Positions 35,487 to 48,584 of a stretch of 64,000 bases of DNA are shown in pieces. Under the pieces are notes generated by a model, which was not told the DNA's origin, made no database searches, and saw nothing but the letters and a program-made list of their open reading frames with translations. The translations under genes were made by a program, and so were the position numbers. The DNA comes from Adineta ricciae (lineage: Eukaryota; Rotifera; Eurotatoria; Adinetida; Adinetidae): NCBI GenBank assembly GCA_905250025.1, contig CAJNOJ010000048.1:310001-374000 (forward strand), given 5' to 3'. Each line of letters begins with the position of its first letter. The first letter of the stretch is position 1.

Positions 35487-38400
35487 TTATACGGATGCTA
35501 AAAACCCAAAATACAAAATATGGGATATGACGAATAACAAAAAGCACTATTGATAACTACTTGTCTTTGTTGAAGGAGTATACATCGCATTTGGATGTCG
35601 TACTGGATTAATTTCGTCACTGTATTCTCTACGTTCTGGCGGTGTAGGTTGATGACGAAATGTATTGTTTGATGCTGATAAAGCACCTCTTTCAACCTAA
35701 AATGTGTATATATATTAATAAGTATTTTGAAGTGGAAATCAAATGGCTTACGTCTGTCGCGTCCTGTGCAGCAAGACCTTGCAAATAAGAGTAGGCTTCG
35801 TCAAACGTGCGGTGATATTGAATTAGATCGTGAAGTACACGTTTATCATCAGATTGGTAGTGTGTTAAACGAATGGCTTGGACCTGTTCGTGCGCATCAT
35901 TGATTTCGTAGTGTTCCAAACCAGGAACCAAACGTTGCGCTTCACTGTAAAACATTCGAACAGCACGCTGTGAAAGATAAAGAAACAATGTTATCCGTCA
36001 ATCGAACTACTATGGAAGTAAACATCTTCTCTTTATTCAAACTGAGGATAGTCTGTTGATATGGAAGAGTTCAAAAACCTACATGGATTTCATCGCCTTT
36101 GATGCTGAGAACAGCTTGAAATAAATTGAATGGGACTGGTGTTTGGAAAGTTCTTTTGAGACTTTCCACAGTTTGTCTATTCGGGAACAATGGTTTTGGG
36201 GATAGAGCTTCCTTCTGAATTTTTTCTTTTAAAATCATATCAAAGTTACGACAATCACATCCAAAAATTAACGCTTGTTTGAAGACGTCATCAGAACAGT
36301 TCCTGAATTCTTCTGGAAGAGTTCGTCGCCGTTTGTCGAGGTCATCTTCCTGTAATGTTCGTCTAGCTATAATTTCTGAAAGTTCCCGTTCTACGAAAGA
36401 TTCGTCTATTTCCTGCTGATTTCCTTTGTTCTGTATTGAAGACTATGCACATTAGATTTATCGAAATGACACAAAAGCTGTAGAAATTAAGTTTTTACTT
36501 TGAGTTGATCTACCACAAACTTTGTTTGTTGATCAAGTATACGTGGAGATTGTTGTAAATTCTAGGGTAAAATCAGTCCTAAAACTTGCTCGTTATAAGT
36601 AAATGTCAATATTTACTTCAGTTGCACAACGAGAGGATTGACGAGTGAAGGTACCAACCGATATTGACGATGAAACGGGAGGGGCATAGTTTTGACCAGA
36701 TCGATTATCATTAAAGCTCTGTAAAGGAGTTGTCAAAAGATATTCTCAATTATTTCTAATGATTGTTTCGATGCAAAATGAAATCTCTTGCTTTTCGTGA
36801 AACTGACTGTACTAGCGGTACCTGAGCAATACAGTAATGCGTGTTATATGCAAGTCATAAATAAGATAAGCTGTACCTATGTAGTTCATTTTGTCTAAAA
36901 AATAATTACCTGATACCTTTTGGGGTGACCACTGTTATAGAGATCTTCCTCTAAATTTGGCACACGTGTCCCAGTATTCGTAGCACTACTCATGATCGGT
37001 TTTTCCTTGCTAGTTAGATGAACAAAACGTTGAAATTTTGTACGGAAGTCTTTTTTTCTCTAAACAGAAATCATTTCATAGCGTTCAGAATACGTTTCGT
37101 ACACAAATATCTACTTCGGTAAAAAGTTTTTTTTCTAATATGAATACCACCTCGCAGAAATATGGATCTATTTCTAGTATGAAAGAGAAAACGACGTCAA
37201 ATGTGTGCTAACGTATGAAATTTTCAAATGATTCATCAAATAATGGCTGATAACATACGTTAATCTACAAAAGAAAAGACAAATTTACTTTTAAAAGTCA
37301 CCCAAAACAATCGAAATCAAAAGTTTATGTAATACAAAAATTCCGGTTTAAATATATCCAATTCTTAGCTTGTGAGCGTATCACCGTATCCAAAATCTGT
37401 TGCAAACTCCTATTAATGCATTCTCGGTATTTTTTTTGGTTGTCCCAAAAATTGTCGCAAATGCTGTTGAGCCAACTAAACAAACAAATCAAATCCATAA
37501 CAAAACGAAATATCTAGACATCGTCTAACTTACTGTTATGTACACATCATGTGTTGCTTGTGCTGGGATGGGAACGGATGCATTTAGAAGTCTCTGCCGG
37601 AGCTCATTGTCATCATACAACTCCCTGTAATTTTTCTGTAGAATAAAACTATGTCTTTTCAGTCATTCATTTTACCATGGTTCTAGTTCACGACGCCATA
37701 CAAATAAGCACAGAAATTGTTTATAGCACGCTCTATGGGTGAATGAGAATGAGATGAATATAGAATAAAGAAGTTTTTCATACTCGCAGAAACGATTTTC
37801 AGTTGCGTCCGACAATTGATGATTGCAATCTTCAACTGAACAAATACCGTCTTTACCAACCGGTTTTTGTCGAAGTTCTTCCGCGACGTTGATGCCATGC
37901 TTCTGGAAATAAAATGTAGATGTATTGAAAAATGGAAGATCAAATACGAACATTTAAAAATGCGATAAGTTGCTCAGTTGGAACATCACGAATTTCACGA
38001 TAACAATTCAGACAGCAATGTGCATGAAATGTACTCCGCAACGGGCATTGTGCTCGTGGACAAGACTAGATTGAAGAAAAGTAAACAATTATCTTCGTTT
38101 CTCAGTCAAATTATAACTATTACTTTTTGCTTTTTTGGATTGTAGAACAGTGCAGAACATGTGCGACAAAATTCCGTGTTACATCGAGGACATGTGAAAT
38201 GTTCGCATCCGCCAGCTTTACTATAAATACAATAGATTTACATAGAATTCAGACATTTCTTTCATTAGTCGATATTTTGCTCGACTGAGAACAGTGGAAT
38301 GAAAGACTAAACATTCATGATTGAAACGTAACTAACGAAGCGTGACAAAATATATTGATGCTGTAGCCTAAGTAATGAATACAGTAAGGTTACACGCGAG

Positions 38401-41164
38401 CCTTGTCGTTGCTATCAACTCTATTCATCGTTAGAAGAAGCCTATGCGTTGATCAGATTGGCTCCGATCGAGATATCTTTACAACGATACATTTCGATCT
38501 GTTTAACTCGGTGAAATAGTGTAAAACTCTGCTCCTTACGATGTCAATGTCGAATAAAGACAACATTTCACTTACTATTCATAAACAGCTTTACATTGCT
38601 CGTTTGGACATGTCATTCCAGCTGTATTTAGATACTGCATAAGTTGTACTTCCGGATCATCAGGGTCGTTATCTCTCAACCAATCAGTGTACTGTTCACA
38701 AGTCCTATCATTATGTTCGTCAAGCCACTTTCGACAACACTGTTGACACTGTTGAAATTGACATCCGGCATGAGGACATTGAATAGGAGCGACTCGGTTA
38801 TTACGGTTGCCCGTATCAAAGAAAGCAGGACACTAGATTCATTTGTATCTTAGTTATTATCGCGAGAAATTTAAGGAGCTTACTCGTGGATTGCCACATT
38901 TTTTTATTTGAGTGTCTCGCGTTGCTAAAAAGAGATTTTCATGGTATATGCCAAGAATCAGTTGATCATCGGCAAACCATTGATTGAGCTAATGAAAATT
39001 CAAAGCAAAGTGATGAGTTTCTTCAGCTGTAAACGATTAGTTCTATTTACTTTTGTTTCTAAATATTGAAAAAAATTCAGTTTGATTTCGTCAGGTATGT
39101 CGTGTTGTTCCTGAAAACATGCCAAACGTTTCAGACAATCCGCGCTTTCGATTGTTGTAATAGTTGTACGGTAATAATTCTTAATGCAATCTGAACAACA
39201 TATGTGGTTGCATAAAAACATGACTTCCATATTGCTGCGGGGAAACGAATCCAAACAAATTGGACATTCTAATGATAGTAGTTTCACAGCGTCATCTTCG
39301 AAATCATTTGGAATATTCCCATGATCACAGGATTTGATAATATCACGAATATCAGTTATATTCAGATGTTGGAGACTAACAAGTGGGACACGGCACAAAG
39401 CAGAAGCCAACATTTCGATCTGCACTGGCAATAAGTTATGAACAATACGAGATAACTCACTGTAGATCAATCGAAACAGTCTCTAAACGTACAGATATGA
39501 AGTCACAAATCCTTACTGTTTTACTATCGAGATATCCTACTGAAACAGCGAATTCATCGGCCTGCCCACTATCCATCTGTTGATCATTATGCTGTTGTCG
39601 AAATTTGATAATAGCATCGACAACATGTGTCGCAGATTTCCATTCCTGAATAATAGTGATTAGAAGGCAAAAGACACGAGTGTAAGTCTCTTACATCAAC
39701 CCGATGTATCGGCATCGGTTCAGCTCGATTTCTATTTGCATTATTCATAATTGCATTCCAGTGAATTCGTAAATGTTGTGTACAACTATTGATTGAAGTT
39801 CTTGGCGGTTCAGGAGGCGCTACTGGTTCTGGAGGAGGTTGCTAAGCGCGCATAAAAAAGAAGAGGCTTATTAATGAGGCAATGTGATATTCAACTGACC
39901 AGGTTAGGTCGTTTTATACGAAGTATCTCGAGTGCAGCATCTTCATCGAATCTGGCTCGAATCAAACATTCAAAATAAACTTCATTACTTGTCGACAAAT
40001 TTCTATCTCTGTCTCTCATTTTCAAATTTTCAACTCGACGGTCAATGTCTCCATCAATGATTTCGTCGCCAAGCTCAACGCTACCCGGATAGAGTTGTTT
40101 AAATAATAACAGTAACAAAGTTCGACGAATGTAACTGTGTGGAGTCGGTGCTCCATGTTGTGGTACGATACTTTGCTAGAATGATTGAAATTTAATCGAA
40201 TGAAATTAAATATCGTTGACATACTTTGAATAAACGAATAGTTTCATCTGTTTTTTCATTGCCTTCTTGGACTGCCATAAAGCTGGGCAGTTTTGATGAA
40301 GATGATGACCGTGTTACTGGTGATGCAGTGTCAAACTAGGAGAAACCAAGCCATCCTGAATATCTTTTATATGTAGTCATCTACTCACACTTGCGAACGG
40401 CGATGAATTTGATGTTGTTCTGCATCGATATAGAAAAAATATTCATTTGAGACGAGAAAATCGTGTTAGTTCCACTTACTGCCATGATCTTTCAACTAGA
40501 GAAAACGATAGTATATTGAAATAGTCATTTAATCTTTTTTGTACTATACTTACATTCATAACCAACTTCCAAATCATCGTTAAAAGATGCTTCCGAGTAC
40601 GAGAGTAAAATCTGAACGAGTAATGATCGACAAGGTATGCAGTTTCCAAAGAAAAACTTACGTTCTGCAAGTCTGGATAATTAGTCGAATGCTCATCTTT
40701 GATGCTCGTCAAATAATCATGAAATCTCTGAAATTCCTCGACGGCTCTCTCACGTTGTACTATTTCATTCGGTGAATTCGTTTGTTCATAAACATATCGT
40801 CCGTTTCCGTCGTCTATATATCCAATATATTTCAATAATTCCAATGCATGCACCTATACGTCAACAAAAAACACGATTCAAACATCATACGTGGTAAATG
40901 CCAACCTTTGTATTCAGTTTTTGGATCACATTTGAATGGAGACCCGGTGCTTTTTTAAGATTAGGTTTCGTTATAATTGTCATAGGCTGCAATGCGTCTA
41001 GTAGAGATTGTATGTCTTTGATAACCTAAAATAGAAAGAAAAAACGGAAAGTCTCAGCTACATCTTTTTACAATATTTACATTGTTACTCACATCAGTCG
41101 GACGGATATTAGCTCTAAGTATATCTTCCACACGGATGATTTGATAATTTCCCATCCAACTCAT
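35487..41164 (-). CDS. RNF31: RNF31/HOIP-like RBR E3 ubiquitin ligase with C-terminal extension
   Basis: More than 20 short exons. N-terminal region has a PUB-like domain (VHALELLKYIGYIDD..), then a UBA-like helical part (NEVYFECLIRARFDEDAALEIL), RING1 (CPICLDSFPRSNMEVMFLC..CCSDC), an IBR with CPHAGCQFQQCQQC and the HOIP-like CEQYTDWLRDNDP, and RING2 CPNEQCKAVYEY-KAGGCEHFTC whose GGC cysteine equals the HOIP catalytic cysteine. The following LDD-like part (FHAHCCLNCYREIRDVPTEQ, GICSVEDCN) matches the linear-chain-determining domain. HOIP builds Met1-linked ubiquitin in LUBAC for NF-kB and immune signalling. About 400 more residues follow through in-frame exons and end in TTSV, a class I PDZ ligand. 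The npl4-family HOIP Npl4 zinc fingers are not clearly seen. Confidence 0.8.
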
Positions 41165-41861
41165 CTAAAATATAGTATCCAAGTATTCGTCGCGAAAAAC
41201 TCTCGAAGTCAAACTCATAGTTCCAAATTTTAGTTGTTGTACGATATTCCACGTGTGCGCTTTTTTTTACTTAAAAACCCACTGTCGACGCTCTTACATA
41301 CTTATTTTTCTTCCTTTCTTTTCTTATTTATTCAGTTTTATGCGATTTCTCCTGTGCAGCAGCGCTGGAGAAAGGGAAAAAACTAGATACGTCTGTAGCA
41401 AAATATTTTTTTCTTTTTTTCCCATCACGACACAGGATAGTCATGGAAAGCGTATGCAAAAACTACCAACGTAAGTGTACAGCGGTTAAGTTGGTTAACA
41501 GTCCGTGAAATTTACTGATATATCTCGGGGAATAAACCGTATCGAACGTGGCGTAGTAACCCACACATTTGTAACCTTGATACGCTTGGGAGTATTGATC
41601 TGAGAAAAGTGATGAAGTTTTATATTTGTAGTGACCTGCGCCTGATCTATGAATCCTTATTTAACATAGGTCAGTGCGAACTATACTAACGGTGAGAATC
41701 GCGGTGAATTCAAACAAGATTATTATTGTAGAAAAGAATGTCATTTATTTTTATGATTAAAAAGAAAATGAACGAAATATCAAGATAAATTCGTTTCGTT
41801 TACATAAAACATGTTTAAAATAGGGTAATAACGTTAATGGGGTAAACATGAAGTCGAAAAT
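41165..41861. other. Intergenic region
   Basis: 697 bp upstream of the RBR ligase gene and downstream of CHMP1, both minus strand. An AG acceptor directly abuts the RBR ligase ATG, so an upstream exon or trans-splice site may lie here. No gene recognised. Confidence 0.45.
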
Positions 41862-42568
41862 TTATTGTGCATGACGAAGAGCAGCCAAACGATTGCTTTG
41901 TGCAGCAGCTTCCTGTTGTGCTGGTGTTTGTATCGTGTGTTGAATATTTGGAATGGCATCGAGTTGTTCCCGAATTTCCAAATTATTCTCGTCAGCAATT
42001 TGCCGTAAAAGATCATGTACAGCTTCCGTTGGTGAACTCGTTGCCATAGCTTGATTCATGGCATTACTCATAACTTGTTCTTTCACATCGAAATCTTCGA
42101 ATGCCTTAGAAAAGATATGAATCATCTTATCGAATATGAAAAACAGAATCTGAAACGAACTTGTTCGAATTTCTCCATCACTTTAGCCAACTCCGATGCA
42201 TTCATATCTTTATTTACATGTTCGAGCATTTTGTTAACTTGTTTCATATTCTTCACCATCACATTTTGCGCATTTGCTTGTTGAATCTAAAATCAAATGC
42301 TTGTGTTGTCGCTCAAAAATGACCACAGGTTGCTCACTTTAGCAATAACACTATCGATACGCGATGCCATTATAAGAAATTGATTATGTGCTGATCGATT
42401 TTGAACGGCTGTTTCCGCGTAGATACGGGCTGTTTCTACATCACCTGACTTCTTCAGTGCATCCAAGGCCTTCTTTCGACTTGCTTCGTACTTTTTCTCC
42501 GCTGCGGATGCTTCCCTTTCGATCATTTTTTTCGTAAATCGAAGATTGAACTCAGCATTAGTGCCCAT
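41862..42568 (-). CDS. CHMP1: CHMP1-like ESCRT-III subunit
   Basis: Three exons, about 198 residues, the usual CHMP1 length. N-terminal basic helices (FNLRFTKKMIEREASAAEKKYEASRKKALDAL start; I list only the landmarks), GDVETARIYAETAV, NQFLIMASRIDSVIAKV, then the acidic helices (KVMEKFEQ, DFDVKEQVMSNAM) and C-terminal MIM1-type motif NRLAALRHAQ that binds MIT domains of VPS4 and spastin. CHMP1 (yeast Did2) works late in ESCRT-III disassembly, in multivesicular body sorting and cytokinesis. CHMP1A versus CHMP1B cannot be separated by eye. ATG at 42568 is the first in frame and a TTTAG acceptor lies a few bases upstream. Confidence 0.9.
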
Positions 42569-42851
42569 CGTGACTAAATTCGTATCAACTCAAGAAAATG
42601 AGTAATAACGACCAAACAAATATATGAGCAAGATGTTTTGGATTACTCAAGGTACAATTTGGAAGATGTCAAGACGCGATCACGCAAAGGATAGATGGCA
42701 TTAGTTGACCTTTACAGACATCATGGGTTGTTGTGCTAAATAATTCGTTCGCTGTTGGTAAATTTCGAGCGCTTTTGAGCAAATTCATTTCTCTATTTTC
42801 ATCACTTTCATTTGTGCAGTTCAGTTTTCATGACATTTTTTTCGATCTAAA

Positions 42852-43142
42852 ATGGTGCGTTCAGTTTCGTCGAGAATCTACTTACCAAATTGTTATCGCC
42901 CTCTTCAACACCTCTACAAAACAACACCTCAGAACAACACCATTTGTATTCGCTATCCACCTGAACGATATCAAACAACGAACATGACTTATGGCAGTTT
43001 TCATTACAATAATTGGACATTTATTCAAAAGATTCGATCAGTTAAATACACAAAAGAAGTCGCAGCTCGGTATAATCAACAAGGAAAGTCTAACATCAAA
43101 CGAAATTGCTCAGATAAACCTGATCATATACAATGCTGTTAG
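42852..43142 (+). CDS. Putative small ORF, 96 aa, unrecognised
   Basis: Basic, Tyr/Asn-rich product with an N-terminus (VRSVSSRIYLPNCYRPLQHLY) that could be a mitochondrial presequence. No domain recognised. It starts divergently from CHMP1 about 280 bp away and has no visible introns. A second ORF in another frame overlaps its 5' half, so the reading frame is not certain. It could be a small mitochondrial protein or chance. Confidence 0.35.
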   Translation: MVRSVSSRIYLPNCYRPLQHLYKTTPQNNTICIRYPPERYQTTNMTYGSFHYNNWTFIQKIRSVKYTKEVAARYNQQGKSNIKRNCSDKPDHIQCC

Positions 43143-43490
43143 CATAACCGACTCGTTTTTTTTTCAATAGAAACTTTTACACAGTGGTCTGAAGAACAAA
43201 AACAGATCAGATTTCATAAGATTCTTGAAAGAAAATCAATAGCAGATTAAATTCCATCGAATAGAGAATTTCTTGATCTGATTCTTCATTTATTCATTCA
43301 TCTGTATTTAGATAACAATGTTCTATGCGGGCAGAACGTAGAAAAACACGGAAATAAAACGACAAAATAATCTAATGCACTTCCATTTATTTTCCTGTTG
43401 ATGTTTGTTTAAGAAACCGATGAAACTTTGGGAAAATATTTAAGCGCAAACTCAATGAATACAATTCGTCTTTTGATAATTGCCCATTAA
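43143..43490. other. Convergent intergenic stretch
   Basis: 348 bp between the two small uncertain ORFs, AT-rich; nothing recognised. Confidence 0.4.
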
Positions 43491-43952
43491 CTAAATAAAA
43501 GATAAAACTAGTCGAGCAAATTTCTCGAACAATAACAAACCATCTTCATCGAAACTTGTAAACAATCGCTCGATCATTGTGCGTCGATATCGTTCACGTT
43601 TGAACTCTTGTTGAGGATTGATATTCGTTGGACTATACGCATGCTCAACAGCATGATTCGAATAACTCGAGTGAGGAATACGTCGGTAGATTTTGTATGA
43701 ATTCACTTGTGGATGAGACGTCGATGTGGTTACGCGATCGACAATTTGAACCATAGCAACAGGATATGTGTCGTATCTACTCGGAGGAGTTGGCAGAGCA
43801 TTGGACTGAGATGTCAAGATCAGAACTAATAATATACAGAAACGTAATCGATCTATTGGATTGATTTTGATTAGAAAATTTCTTTCATGATGTTGGATAC
43901 AATCATTGAAGCATAGGATTTGTTTATAACATTCATCGTTCGATTCTTCCAT
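43491..43952 (-). CDS. Putative small membrane or secreted protein, 153 aa, unrecognised
   Basis: Single open frame from ATG at 43952. Residues about 36-50 form a hydrophobic stretch (LRFCILLVLILTSQSNALP) that looks like a signal anchor or late signal peptide with a possible cleavage after SNA. The remainder is Tyr/Ser/Arg-rich, with a basic run RERYRRTMIERLF and a final acidic-amphipathic segment (SFDEDGLLLFEKFARLV). A clean acceptor (TTTATTTTATAG) lies 12 nt upstream of the ATG, supporting a real transcript. No family recognised; dibasic sites raise a precursor-peptide possibility (weak inference). Confidence 0.5.
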   Translation of the reverse strand: MEESNDECYKQILCFNDCIQHHERNFLIKINPIDRLRFCILLVLILTSQSNALPTPPSRYDTYPVAMVQIVDRVTTSTSHPQVNSYKIYRRIPHSSYSNHAVEHAYSPTNINPQQEFKRERYRRTMIERLFTSFDEDGLLLFEKFARLVLSFI

Positions 43953-44179
43953 GCTTTTATAATCTATAAAATAAAGCAAAAAGCATTCGAAGAACAAGTT
44001 GGACGTATCGTTGAACGGTTCGGTTTTCTTTGATGAATGTTTTTACCTAGCTAAATCACATGGCATGTTCAATGATGATCACGATACGAACAGAAAATAT
44101 ACCTTCGACTTGTTTGAATAGAAAAGAATAACGTTACGACAGTTGACTCAAGTATTGGATTAAGTTTTGATAACTAGTG

Positions 44180-44201
44180 TATATACATATATATATATAT
44201 A
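44180..44201. repeat. (AT)n microsatellite
   Basis: About ten AT/AC units. Confidence 0.7.
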
Positions 44202-45869
44202 GCCTAATTATCTTCGTTGTCATATGTAAAGTAGTAAAAATAAGACGAACACAAGCGCATTGTGTCACCTTGATTGACAAGAAAGGAGGAAAAGGGAGGC
44301 AAGAGAAGGTATAAGTATAACAAGGAAAATGAACATACGATGATTTTTGATTGTACAGATGAAGGTAATTGTATTTCTGAGTACTGATAGCTAGGTTTGA
44401 TATCAAGATGGGATTTTTTCTGTTGGTATCTTCGCGATATCGAAAATGATAATATTCAGTCGAGGACGTGGTGTAGCAATCTTAGAGGAAAAAAAACTAA
44501 TGACTGTGATTGATGGATACCGACTGGCAAGGTTTAGTTTCAAAAAATGAATTCGTTTACTTTCTCCAAGACAAAAAAGAAAAACTTCCTAAGGTTTATC
44601 GAATACTACACTGACATCTTAATTCTTATCCAATTAATAAAAGACAACGGAATGTTGATTTAAAGGACGTATCAGTTGTCGTCTCGTCATAGAATACCGA
44701 TTATGTTCTGATCGAGATTTTCTTTATATAACAAAGATTTTGTCCTCACGTAAACGTCATTGAGTCTATCAATTCTCGATACAATATCTACGCTTAACTA
44801 TATCACTGTAATTGTTATGTAAATCATATTTTTGTTAAATAAACTCGTCGTAACTTACATTTCTCTTCTCTGTATGAGTAATGCTCGTCGCCACAACATT
44901 GCTCCTATCTTTGATTTGATTTCTCGTCGTTTACTCATGTTTTCTCTTTCTCTCGCTCTTTTCTACCTACATTATAAAAAAAAAAGAGAAATGTAAGAAA
45001 GACTAAATATCCTGTCTCTCTTTCCTGCTGTTTCTCTTTTGTTATCGAACTCGATCATTGACTCATACTGATTATATATTTTTCGATCAGAAAAAATTAA
45101 ATTACTTAACAAAGCATTCTTACATTCAAGTTATTCCAATGCAGCGATATACACTTATTCATACAAATTGCAATCGTATTGATCAACGTATGATATCGGT
45201 CGGTTTGATTTCAAGGTATATTCCTTTTCCTCTATGTGACTTAGCAAAGAAAGTGAAGTAATCGGTTTTTTTTTCTCTTCTTCTTATAATTGATTATTCA
45301 AGGTTATCGAAAGAGAAAAAAAGACCTGCAAATTTATCTCGTCTCGTTCATCGGATGATATAAGACGAATCAACTTTTCTTTTTTTTTCATAAAAAAGTG
45401 TCAACGCGGAATCGGATTTCTTTTTCGTACATTTTTACAAACAGGTCATAGTAGAATAGTGTAAAAGCAAAACGGTCATGTCAACAATACCCATTAGGTG
45501 ATGATTTCGCACAATAGAAGTGATTCGATGGTATAGAAAAAGAATTGAAGAGGTGTCATGTTAACTAAACCATGAGTAATTCCATGTCTTGCTCGATGAA
45601 TAACAAACCGATAGTTTTCTACTAGTTGTTACATTCGATTTATAAGGTGAGAAAGTATTTGTTTGAAAATCAAATAGTAACTATGTCATAAATCAATATT
45701 TGATAATGAAGACTGATCGTACAAATAGGAATAGACATCGTTTGTCCTTGAACAACGACCAGCTGTCAAAGAGTATTAAATCAATAAGTTGCTTGATTAT
45801 ACTCACATTGAAACGTCAAGTTATTCGCACAATCCTCAATCGTTGTATCATTAAAAATAGATAAAGCTA

Positions 45870-45886
45870 TGTGTGTGTGTGTGTGT
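45870..45886. repeat. (GT)n microsatellite
   Basis: About eight GT units close to the 3' end of EMC10. Confidence 0.8.
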
Positions 45887-45991
45887 TTTGCTAATGAAAA
45901 TCACTTTATTCGCGGATGATACGAAACAACTTGTTTATGTGACGAAAAATGAAAACAACATGAAATGAAAATGCGTATTAAAAGTCGACGA

Positions 45992-46941
45992 TTAGCGCCC
46001 ACCACTACCACCATCGGGAAATGCGCCTTGGACAAGAAAAATGATCACAATTGGTAACAGATATTTCCACTAGAATGTTAAGGCGGCTTTTTTATTCTTC
46101 AAATATTTTTTGTTGTTTTTACTTACATATTTCAATACAAATGGGCGATTGTCACTGTCCGTATTTAATTTGGCTTCTTTCTCGCGTTTAAGTTTATTAA
46201 GAAAATGTTGAATTTCTGGCCTGTTAAAACAAAAAAAGAACAATAAAACAAATCTAAAAACATTCTCATACTGTGGCCCATTATCACTCGATTGTAAACG
46301 TAGGGAGACTTTGTATGTCAGATCATTTTTCGTATCTAATGTTGATACATTCAATGTAGTACACGTTGCATTATTAGTTGCGATATGTGCACTGACAATA
46401 TAGCCGTTTTCATTGAGAAACAGATCGATCATATATTGAAATCGTGTTTGTACAACAAGACACTAAAATATGACATGAAGAGTTGGAGAAACTTTGTAAG
46501 GAGATCAGTACCATAGGAATGGATGTCATCACATAGTCTTGAAGTAGGCGGTGTTTAAAATTGACCTTCAGAGTGTAATATGAATGTGCATTTAATCGAA
46601 ATTCCTTTAAAAGAAGAAAAAGAAAATATCCTATAATGATTATGAGAAATTAATTGTATAAATTAACCTCGATTAGTCGTTCGTACTGTTGAGATGATAG
46701 AGTACGTGATGGTACGACTTCGAGACTTGCAGAATGTGATGAACGAATGTTCATTTTAGTAAACGCTGATAACTTTCCATCAATGGCATTGTCTTCAAGA
46801 GTGAGAGATATAGTATCGTCATTTGTACTCTCAAATGGCTGTCAAAACAAATAGACAATTAGGATGATTATCTAATTCGAGAAATTTATTTACTGAAGCG
46901 AGTTTTAGTATTGCGATGAAAACGATGAATTTGAACATCAT
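45992..46941 (-). CDS. EMC10: ER membrane protein complex subunit 10
   Basis: Six short exons, about 227 residues. Signal peptide MMFKFIVFIAILKLAS, a lumenal beta-sandwich domain (TISLTLEDNAIDG.., FRLNAHSYYTLKVNF, YIVSAHIATNNA with N-glycosylation sequons), then the conserved PEIQHFLNKLKREKEAK helix and a C-terminal membrane helix WKYLLPIVIIFLVQGA that ends with a glycine-rich FPDGGSGGR tail. The helix plus Gly-rich end is a diagnostic EMC10 feature. It is a lumenal subunit of the EMC insertase for tail-anchored and multipass proteins. The Gly tail is shorter than in vertebrates. Starts divergently from RNF121 with 145 bp between the two ATGs. Confidence 0.92.
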
Positions 46942-47086
46942 CAACGGATTATCTTAAAATGGAATGGCAGAATGACTTTACTTACTTTCAGCGCCGGAGT
47001 TTTTATTCGAGAATGACGTCCACCAATCAGTGATGACTTGTGTATTAACCACGTTTTATTTTACTTTACTGGCTCAGATAGGAATC
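46942..47086. promoter_or_regulatory. Compact bidirectional promoter (EMC10 / RNF121)
   Basis: Only 145 bp separate the divergent start codons of two secretory-pathway genes, so both promoters and 5' UTRs must overlap here. No TATA box stands out. Confidence 0.55.
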
Positions 47087-48422
<1,336 letters not shown>

Positions 48423-48567
48423 GAATTCAATTTCAGTAATCAGTTTGAATGAATAGTGGTGTTTGTTTTTCGTTGTTTCTATATTATTATTTTACAAGAT
48501 ATTAAAATATAATCACGATGTTATTTTTTTGTTTTCTTGTTATTATCTAAAATATAAGAATTCTTTT

Positions 48568-48569
48568 AG
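48568..48569 (+). promoter_or_regulatory. Splice acceptor upstream of TDRD3 ATG
   Basis: TTCTTTTAG ends 15 nt before the TDRD3 start codon and 146 nt after the RNF121 stop on the same strand; suits trans-splicing or a 5' UTR intron within the short gap. Confidence 0.45.
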
Positions 48570-48584
48570 ATATTCATTATAGAA

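Larger units (their letters stand above)
43953..45991. other. 2.0-kb intergenic region
   Basis: AT-rich with an AT microsatellite (about 44180-44201) and a GT microsatellite (45870-45886). Only short ORFs. No gene, RNA or transposon recognised. Confidence 0.5.

Noticed and set aside
35487-36993. Separate gene starting at the ATG near 36993 instead of a continuation of the RBR ligase
   Set aside because: The frame is open upstream of that ATG through a splice acceptor, and two more upstream exons join in phase to the LDD-like region, so one gene is the better reading; transcript data should decide.
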